Below are positions 1 to 4,470 of a stretch of 7,422 bases of DNA, piece by piece. The first letter of the stretch is position 1; each line of letters begins with the position of its first letter. Both the position numbers and the translations under genes were made by a program. A model generated the notes under the pieces. The model was not told the origin of the DNA. It did not search any database and saw only the letters and a list, made by a program, of their open reading frames with translations. The stretch is from Gammaproteobacteria bacterium (GTDB lineage Bacteria; Pseudomonadota; Gammaproteobacteria; GCA-001735895), in NCBI GenBank assembly GCA_029864065.1, contig JAOTUD010000121.1, positions 1 through 7,422 of the forward strand, read 5' to 3'.

Positions 1-255
1 CTCGAGCTCGCCGAGCCGGATATCCAGCAGGGGATCGCCAGCTGTATCGAACTGGGCGCATCCGAAATAGTCGCGGTACCCTATTTTCTGGCCGCGGGTC
101 GGCACGTGGCGCAGGATATCCCCGGCGAACTCGCCTGTGCCAGGGCGGGGAACCCCGGGGTCAGCATCGAGATGTCGCAGTATCTCGGCGAGAACGACAC
201 CATGGCCGGGCTGATCCTGCAGTGCGCGCAACAACGCGGCCAGGCGACGCGGTAA
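1..255 (+). CDS. CbiX/SirB-family sirohydrochlorin (cobalto)chelatase, 3' part
   Basis: Frame 1 is open from the window edge to TAA at 253-255 and gives the last 84 residues of a protein whose start lies outside the window. It begins LELAEPDIQQGI and contains PYFLAAGRHVAQDIP, the conserved C-terminal block of the CbiX/SirB chelatases. The histidine in GRHV (codon 103-105) corresponds to one of the metal-handling histidines of the family. These enzymes insert Co2+ or Fe2+ into sirohydrochlorin in the cytoplasm, on the way to cobalamin or siroheme. The end shortly after the YLGENDTMAGLI helix suggests the short single-domain form of about 120-130 residues rather than the two-domain form, but that needs the missing 5' part. 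Metal specificity cannot be decided from this fragment. The gene points the same way as the aminotransferase downstream, but a gap of about 250 bases makes one transcription unit doubtful. Confidence 0.85.
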   Translation, partial: LELAEPDIQQGIASCIELGASEIVAVPYFLAAGRHVAQDIPGELACARAGNPGVSIEMSQYLGENDTMAGLILQCAQQRGQATR

Positions 256-446
256 AACCACTCTACTTGAGACTCGCCAGCCTGTTCGACGGCCCGTGCG
301 CCCGGGGCATGGTTGCGCAGGACGAGCGACGATAGCGCGCACGGTGCCGCTGGCGTTGTCGGAACAGATTACCCTGCAAAGCCCCGCATCGAGCATGCCT
401 TGCGTTTGCAGGCGCGAAAATGGGTTTATTAGGGAACCGGAATACC
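256..446. other. Gene-free stretch upstream of the aminotransferase
   Basis: No convincing coding region, tRNA or riboswitch fold was seen here. The only structure noted is an 8-bp inverted repeat, CCGTGCGC at 294-301 and GCGCACGG at 337-344, with a 35-base loop. It has no T tract after it, so it is not a normal intrinsic terminator for the chelatase gene. The stretch becomes AT-richer from about 417 onward, where the promoter and leader of the aminotransferase gene appear to start. Confidence 0.5.
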
Positions 447-452
447 TATAAT
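425..452 (+). promoter_or_regulatory. Possible sigma-70-type promoter for the aminotransferase
   Basis: TATAAT at 447-452 is a perfect match to the -10 consensus and stands out in GC-rich surroundings. The best -35 partner is TTTATT at 425-430 with a 16-base spacer, which matches TTGACA at only three positions, so the -35 is weak. Transcription would start near 459-460. That would leave the purine tract at 452-458 outside the message and give a leader of about 47 bases before ATG 507. The alternative reading, that 452-458 is a ribosome binding site on a transcript from further upstream, cannot be excluded. Confidence 0.45.
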
Positions 453-458
453 AAGGAG
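452..458 (+). promoter_or_regulatory. Shine-Dalgarno-like TAAGGAG in the aminotransferase leader
   Basis: TAAGGAG at 452-458 is a near-perfect anti-16S match. It lies 13 bases before the ATG at 472, which opens a nine-codon ORF, and 48 bases before ATG 507, so it is too far away to serve 507 directly. It could initiate the micro-ORF, with translation then passing to 507. It overlaps the last T of the TATAAT box, so both elements cannot function on the same transcript. Confidence 0.35.
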
Positions 459-471
459 ATTCACGCGCCGC

Positions 472-501
472 ATGGCCGATTCCTATCAAAACAGCGAGTA
501 A
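472..501 (+). CDS. Possible nine-codon leader ORF (uORF)
   Basis: ATG at 472 opens a short frame encoding MADSYQNSE and stops with TAA at 499-501, five bases before the preferred aminotransferase ATG at 507. It has a strong purine tract upstream, at a spacing (13 bases) that is somewhat long. It resembles a coupling or leader ORF that would hand ribosomes to the main start, which has only a weak purine stretch (GCGAG, around 494-498) of its own. No run of one amino acid suggests attenuation. It may equally be a chance ORF. Confidence 0.25.
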   Translation: MADSYQNSE

Positions 502-506
502 TCCAT

Positions 507-1859
507 ATGAACGCCCCTCTCAGCAACAGCGCCCTGGTCGACAAGGACCAGGAGCACATGATCCATCCCTTGCACCACAACCCGGCGCATGCCAACGCGA
601 AAGTCTGGGTAAAAGCGGAAGGCTCCCACCTGATCGATGCCGACGGCAATCGCTACATCGACGGTTTGTCGTGCCTGTGGAACGTCAGTTGCGGCCACGG
701 CCGCCAGCCGCTGGTCGATGCGGCCGCCAGGCAGATGCAGCAAATGGCTTTCTGCTCGAGCTATAACGGCAGCTCCAATCCGCCGGCGATCGAACTCGCC
801 GAACGCCTGTCGGAAATGTGCTACCCGCAAATCAATAATTTCTATTTCACGTCGGGCGGCGGCGAATCCACCGACAGCAATTTCAAGCTGTCGCGGTATT
901 ACTGGAAGGCGAAGGGCAAGCCGGAAAAGACCAAGGTGATCAGCCGCATCTGGGGCTATCACGGGGTGACGTTCGCGGCGATGTGCGCCACCGGAATAGC
1001 CGGTTACTGGCCGTCCTTCGAGCCGCGTATGCCCGGGTTCAGCCATATACCGGCACCCGATCCATACCACTACCCGGTGCCCGGGGATGGCTCCTCGCAG
1101 GGGGTCGCGGCGGCCAACGAGCTGGAAAAGGAAATCCTGAAGCAGGGTCCCGAGACGGTGGCGATGTTTATCGCCGAACCGGTGCAGGGCGCGGGCGGCG
1201 TCATCGTGCCGCCCGACGATTATTTCCCGCGTATTCGCGAAATCTGCGATCAGTACGAGGTGCTGTTGGTGGCCGACGAGGTGATCACCGGTTTCGGCCG
1301 CACCGGCAAGCTGTTCGCGCTCGAACATTACGGCGTGCAGCCCGACCTGATGCAGTTCGCCAAGTCGATTACCTCGGGTTACCTGCCGCTCGGCGGAATC
1401 GGCATCAGCGACGAGATTGCGGAAACGATCCGCAACAGCGAAAAACCCTGGATGCACGCCTATACCTATAGCGGCCATCCGACTACCTGCGCGGTCGGGC
1501 TGGCAACCCTCGATTATATCGAGAGCCACAACCTGGTCGAGCAGGCCGCCAGCAGGGGCGCCTATTTACTCGACAAGCTGCACGCCGAGCTGGACGGGCA
1601 CCCGCATGTCGGTAACGTACGCGGCAAGGGCATGATGTGCGGGGTCGAGCTGGTCGAGGATAAGGCCGCGAAGTCCTGGTATCCGCCGGAGTGGGGCGTC
1701 GGTGCGAAAATGACAAAGGCCATGATCGACAACGGTATCTTCACGCGCATGCGCAGCGAGGTGGTATGCATCGCGCCGCCGCTGACGACCGACGAGGCCA
1801 CGCTGGACGAGCTCGTCTCCGGCATTCGCAACGCCATCGTCACCGTCTTCGGCGAATAA
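507..1859 (+). CDS. Class III PLP-dependent aminotransferase (omega-amino acid/diamine:pyruvate type)
   Basis: A cytoplasmic fold-type I transaminase of 450 residues from ATG 507, the usual length for the class. Seen in order: the N-terminal PLHHNPAH and YIDGLSCLWNVSCGHGR blocks (residues 21-65), the PLP-phosphate loop SGGGESTDS (116-124), WGYHGVTFAAM (149-159), AEPVQGAGG (223-231), the cofactor-binding aspartate D257 in VADEVITGFGR, and the Schiff-base lysine K286 in QFAKSITSGYLPLGG. The protein resembles the 'aspartate aminotransferase family' group that holds taurine:pyruvate and putrescine:pyruvate aminotransferases, so pyruvate is the likely acceptor; the amine donor is not deducible. 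ATG 420 is in frame and would add 29 residues with no family resemblance, and the protein resembles family members from about MNAPLSNSAL onward, so 507 is preferred. The gene ends in tandem stops TAA TAG (1857-1862) and converges on the mscS gene. Confidence 0.88.
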   Translation: MNAPLSNSALVDKDQEHMIHPLHHNPAHANAKVWVKAEGSHLIDADGNRYIDGLSCLWNVSCGHGRQPLVDAAARQMQQMAFCSSYNGSSNPPAIELAERLSEMCYPQINNFYFTSGGGESTDSNFKLSRYYWKAKGKPEKTKVISRIWGYHGVTFAAMCATGIAGYWPSFEPRMPGFSHIPAPDPYHYPVPGDGSSQGVAAANELEKEILKQGPETVAMFIAEPVQGAGGVIVPPDDYFPRIREICDQYEVLLVADEVITGFGRTGKLFALEHYGVQPDLMQFAKSITSGYLPLGGIGISDEIAETIRNSEKPWMHAYTYSGHPTTCAVGLATLDYIESHNLVEQAASRGAYLLDKLHAELDGHPHVGNVRGKGMMCGVELVEDKAAKSWYPPEWGVGAKMTKAMIDNGIFTRMRSEVVCIAPPLTTDEATLDELVSGIRNAIVTVFGE

Positions 1860-1866
1860 TAGACGG

Positions 1867-1921
1867 TAAAAACGGGGACAGTTTACTTAATTCGACATGT
1901 CGAATTAAGTAAACTGTCCCC
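1867..1921 (-). terminator. Candidate intrinsic terminator of the gcvP-sdaA-mscS transcript
   Basis: Read on the minus strand, the 24-bp hairpin begins at the base right after the mscS stop codon and is followed by GTTTTTA (1873-1867), a short five-T tract. That is the layout of a rho-independent terminator, although the stem is unusually long and AT-rich in its middle. On the plus strand the stem is followed only by TTATTT, so any action on aminotransferase transcripts would be weaker. The role is inferred from geometry only. Confidence 0.45.
1874..1921. repeat. Perfect 48-bp palindrome, REP/MITE-like GGGGACAG element
   Basis: Positions 1874 to 1921 are perfectly self-complementary: two 24-base arms beginning GGGGACAGTTTACTTAATTC, with the centre between 1897 and 1898 (ACATGT). 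There is no mismatch and no spacer, so an extruded or transcribed hairpin would have only a minimal CATG loop. It fills nearly all of the 62-base gap between two convergent genes and abuts the mscS stop codon (1922-1924). From memory, sequences with the GGGGACAG(T)TTA core are common intergenic repeats in gammaproteobacteria, often near Y1 (IS200-like/REP-associated) transposase genes. No transposase gene is present here, so this would be a stand-alone non-autonomous copy. Confidence 0.85.
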
Positions 1922-3001
1922 TTATTTCCGGTCCGGCAGTTCCTTGATGTAGAGGTCGTGCTTGGAATAGGGGATTTCGACGCCCTCCGCGTTGAAGCGC
2001 TTATAGATCTCGCCGAGCAGTTCGTGGGTGACCATGCCGCGGGCCGAAGGCTGATTAACCCAGCACAGCAATTCGAAATCGAGGCTGGAGCCGCCGAAGG
2101 CGCGAAAGCGGACGCGGTGCGCAGGTTCGCCGCAAACATTCTCGTTCGCCGCGGCGATCTCCATCAGCAGGTTTTGCACCTGATCGATGTCGGAGCCGTA
2201 AGCCACGCCGACCTTTACCCGGATGCGGTATTTTTCGTAGGGCCCGCCGGATTCGTTGATGATCTTGGTGTTGCCCATGATCGCGTTGGGCACCGTAACC
2301 TCGACGTCGTCGCGCGTTCGCATGCGCGTGCTGCGGATGCCGATGTGGGTGATTTCGCCGCGCTCGCCCGAATCGAGCACGACGTAGTCGCCGATCTTGT
2401 AGGGCGCGTCGGCGAGGATGAAAACCCCGGAAAACAGGTTGGCGAGCGTGTCCTTGGCAGCGAAGCCGACCGCGATGCCGATGATCCCGGCAGACGCGAG
2501 CCACGCGGTCATGTCGATGCCCCAAGCGCTGAAGACCGCGTAGACGGCGATGACGACGATAAAGATATTGGCGACGTTGTCGAACAACGGCAGCGACTGG
2601 CTGTTCAGAAACCTGATGCGCCGGTCGTTGCCGGCAATGCTGTGCAGCAGCAGATGCGCCAGGCGCATCAGGAATATCGCCCATATGATTAGCGCGATCG
2701 ATTTCAATGTGGAATAAGCGACGAAGTCGTAGGGGTCGCCCAGGTTCAGCAGATTGGTCGCCAACCCCAGGCCGATCAGTATTACGCTGACATAAACCGG
2801 CCCGTGTAATATCGCCAGCAACCGGTCGTCAAAAGTAAACCGTGTCTTCGCAAAAATCCGGCTCAGCGTGGCGACGATAACCCGATCGATAATCCACGCT
2901 ACGATGAGCGATATGACGATCAGCGCACAGGCCTGCAGCCAGGGATTGTCGCCTATCAGGCTCAGGTAAGGGGCCAGCGCGGCCTGCCATTCGTTCAGCA
3001 T
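1922..3001 (-). CDS. MscS-family mechanosensitive ion channel
   Basis: A 359-residue inner-membrane protein of the small-conductance mechanosensitive channel family, which opens under membrane tension and releases solutes on hypo-osmotic shock. Hydrophobic segments lie at about 22-45, 66-86, 99-121 and 143-160. They are followed by the pore-lining helix (about 166-195) with the family-typical small-residue pattern in SAGIIGIAVGFAAKDTLANL and FSGVFILADAPYKIGDYV. The cytoplasmic beta domain follows (GERGEITHIGIRSTRMRT, VPNAIM), and the protein ends in EGVEIPYSKHDLYIKE, a normal MscS C-terminus. It has more membrane spans than E. coli MscS (286 residues, three spans), so it belongs to a longer subfamily. 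Its ATG (3001-2999) overlaps the sdaA stop in ATGCTGA, and no good Shine-Dalgarno sequence precedes it, so translation is probably coupled to sdaA. The solutes it passes, and any specific link with amino acid metabolism, are unknown. Confidence 0.93.
   Translation of the reverse strand: MLNEWQAALAPYLSLIGDNPWLQACALIVISLIVAWIIDRVIVATLSRIFAKTRFTFDDRLLAILHGPVYVSVILIGLGLATNLLNLGDPYDFVAYSTLKSIALIIWAIFLMRLAHLLLHSIAGNDRRIRFLNSQSLPLFDNVANIFIVVIAVYAVFSAWGIDMTAWLASAGIIGIAVGFAAKDTLANLFSGVFILADAPYKIGDYVVLDSGERGEITHIGIRSTRMRTRDDVEVTVPNAIMGNTKIINESGGPYEKYRIRVKVGVAYGSDIDQVQNLLMEIAAANENVCGEPAHRVRFRAFGGSSLDFELLCWVNQPSARGMVTHELLGEIYKRFNAEGVEIPYSKHDLYIKELPDRK
2995..3001 (-). promoter_or_regulatory. sdaA stop / mscS start overlap (ATGCTGA)
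   Basis: On the minus strand the mscS ATG (3001-2999) lies inside the end of sdaA, whose last codon TGC (3000-2998) and stop TGA (2997-2995) share the seven bases. The sequence just before it has no purine-rich ribosome binding site. This is a standard layout for termination-reinitiation coupling. Confidence 0.8.
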
Positions 3002-4374
3002 TCGATGATATTGACCGCGAGCCCGCCGCGCGCGGTTTCCTTGTACTTGGTTTTCATATCGGCGCCGGTTTCGCGCATGGTCTTGATGACCTTGTCGAGC
3101 GAGACGAAATGCTTGCCGTCGCCGCGCATCGCCATGCGCGCGGCGTTGATCGCCTTGACCGAGGCCATCGCGTTGCGCTCGATGCAGGGCACCTGCACCA
3201 GGCCGCCGACCGGGTCGCAGGTGAGACCGAGGTTATGCTCCATGCCGATCTCGGCCGCGTTTTCGGCCTGCTCGGGGCTGCCGCCCATGACCTCGGCTAG
3301 CGCGCCGGCCGCCATCGAGCAGGCGCTACCGACCTCTCCCTGGCAACCGACCTCTGCACCCGAAATCGACGCGTTCTCCTTGTACAGGATTCCGATCGCG
3401 CCCGCGGTGAGCAGGAAACGCACGATGCCGTCGTCGTCCGCGGCGGGATAAAAGTGCTGGTAGTAGTGCATAACCGCCGGGATGATTCCGGCGGCACCGT
3501 TGGTGGGCGCGGTGACGACGCGTCCGCCGGCCGCGTTTTCCTCGTTGACCGCGAGCGCCCACAGGTTGACCCAGTCCAGCGTCGTCAACGGGTCCTTGTA
3601 AGTCATGTGCGGCTCGCTGTTGAGTTTGCGATACAGGTTGGCGGCGCGCCGTTTGACCTTCATGCCCCCCGGCAGTATGCCCTCGTTGCGGCAGCCGTTC
3701 CTGACGCAGGTTTGCATGACCTTCCAGATCTTGAGCAATCCGCTGCGTATTTCTTCCTCGCTGCGCCAGGCTTTTTCGTTTTCCATCATGACATCGCTGA
3801 TGCGCATGTTGCGATTGGCACAATGGATCAGCAGGTCGACGGCGGAGTGGAACGGGCAGGGTAGCCTGGTGTCGTCGGCGACGATGCGATCGGCGCCCGC
3901 CGCTTGTTCGTCGACGATAAAACCGCCTCCGACCGAGTAAAATGTCGCGTTGCGGATTTCTGCACCATGCCTGTCGAAGGCGTGGAAAGTCATGCCGTTC
4001 GAATGAAATTTCAGGGTCTCGCGCCGGTGCATGACGAGGTCTTTTTTCTCGTCGAAGGGAACCGGCGATTCGCCGAGCAGGTTCAGCCGGCGGCCGCTGC
4101 GGATCGCGTCGAGGCGGGCGTCGACGCGATCGGTATCGACCGTTTCCGGCAGCTCGCCCTCGAACCCCAGCATGACCGCCTTGTCGCTGCCGTGACCCTT
4201 GCCGGTGGCACCGAGCGAACCGTAAAGATCGGCTTTTACGCGCGCCACGTTTTGCAGCAGCTCGTTCGTTTTCAGCGCCTGCGCAAACTGATGCGCCGCG
4301 CGCATCGGGCCCACGGTATGCGAACTCGAAGGTCCGATACCGATCGAAAACAGGTCAAAGACGCTTATCGCCAT
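2995..4374 (-). CDS. sdaA: L-serine ammonia-lyase, iron-sulfur-dependent, single-chain type
   Basis: Cytoplasmic L-serine dehydratase converting L-serine to pyruvate and ammonia with a [4Fe-4S] cluster rather than PLP. The protein has 459 residues, the usual length of the single-chain form. The N-terminal beta domain starts SVFDLFSIGIGPSSSHTVGPMRAA (residues 4-27 in total) and includes GSLGATGKGHGSDKAV and YSVGGGF (146-152). The catalytic alpha domain carries TAPTNGAAGIIPA (288-300) and the cluster cysteines C344 (GCQGEVGSACSMAAG), C386 (CDPVGGLVQ) and C397 (VPCIERNA). The protein ends NIIEC, with C459 as the final residue. In the Legionella pneumophila enzyme the C-terminal cysteine bends back to ligate the cluster ('tail in mouth'), and the spacing here fits. 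The ATG at 4374 has AGGA (4384-4381) six bases upstream. sdaA follows gcvP after 96 bases and overlaps mscS by seven. Confidence 0.95.
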   Translation of the reverse strand: MAISVFDLFSIGIGPSSSHTVGPMRAAHQFAQALKTNELLQNVARVKADLYGSLGATGKGHGSDKAVMLGFEGELPETVDTDRVDARLDAIRSGRRLNLLGESPVPFDEKKDLVMHRRETLKFHSNGMTFHAFDRHGAEIRNATFYSVGGGFIVDEQAAGADRIVADDTRLPCPFHSAVDLLIHCANRNMRISDVMMENEKAWRSEEEIRSGLLKIWKVMQTCVRNGCRNEGILPGGMKVKRRAANLYRKLNSEPHMTYKDPLTTLDWVNLWALAVNEENAAGGRVVTAPTNGAAGIIPAVMHYYQHFYPAADDDGIVRFLLTAGAIGILYKENASISGAEVGCQGEVGSACSMAAGALAEVMGGSPEQAENAAEIGMEHNLGLTCDPVGGLVQVPCIERNAMASVKAINAARMAMRGDGKHFVSLDKVIKTMRETGADMKTKYKETARGGLAVNIIEC

Positions 4375-4380
4375 GGGCTA

Positions 4381-4384
4381 TCCT
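4381..4384 (-). promoter_or_regulatory. Ribosome binding site of sdaA
   Basis: AGGA on the minus strand lies six bases before the sdaA ATG (4374-4372). It supports this start, which also gives the family-typical N-terminus MAISVFDLFSIGIGPSSSHT. Confidence 0.65.
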
Positions 4385-4402
4385 ATCGCAGCAGTGAATG
4401 AG

Positions 4403-4433
4403 AGTATAACGCCAGAAAGGGCGAATCTGTACA
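4403..4433 (-). promoter_or_regulatory. Possible internal promoter for sdaA-mscS
   Basis: In the 96-base gap between gcvP and sdaA, the minus strand reads TATACT (4408-4403), a five-of-six match to the -10 consensus. TGTACA (4433-4428) matches four of six -35 positions, but the spacer is 19 bases, longer than optimal. Transcription would start near 4396, about 22 bases before the sdaA ATG, with the AGGA site inside the message. This would let sdaA and mscS be expressed apart from gcvP. No clear terminator for gcvP was seen in the same gap. Confidence 0.4.
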
Positions 4434-4470
4434 CCAACAGGATCGCCGCCAGCGCGCGCTCGTCGGCCGA

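Noticed and set aside
294..344. 8-bp inverted repeat downstream of the chelatase gene considered as a terminator or RNA
   Set aside because: The loop is 35 bases, the stem is short and no T tract follows; similar repeats arise by chance in GC-rich DNA.
420..506. 29-residue N-terminal extension of the aminotransferase from ATG 420
   Set aside because: The extension contains the TATAAT and TAAGGAG elements, has no good ribosome binding site before ATG 420, and does not resemble aminotransferase N-termini. The longer start remains possible but is less likely.
486..1529. 347-codon open frame on the minus strand inside the aminotransferase gene
   Set aside because: It is the antisense shadow of a gene with clear family motifs; long antisense frames are expected in GC-rich codon-biased genes, and its protein is an Arg/Gly/Val/Ala-rich sequence with no recognisable domain.
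1958..2692. 244-codon plus-strand frame inside the mscS gene
   Set aside because: Antisense shadow of the MscS coding sequence; Asp/Ala/Val/Arg-rich composition typical of an antisense frame and no domain seen.
4410..4423. Short CGCC/GGCG inverted repeat in the gcvP-sdaA gap as a gcvP terminator
   Set aside because: The stem is about four base pairs with no T tract and lies within the spacer of the candidate promoter.
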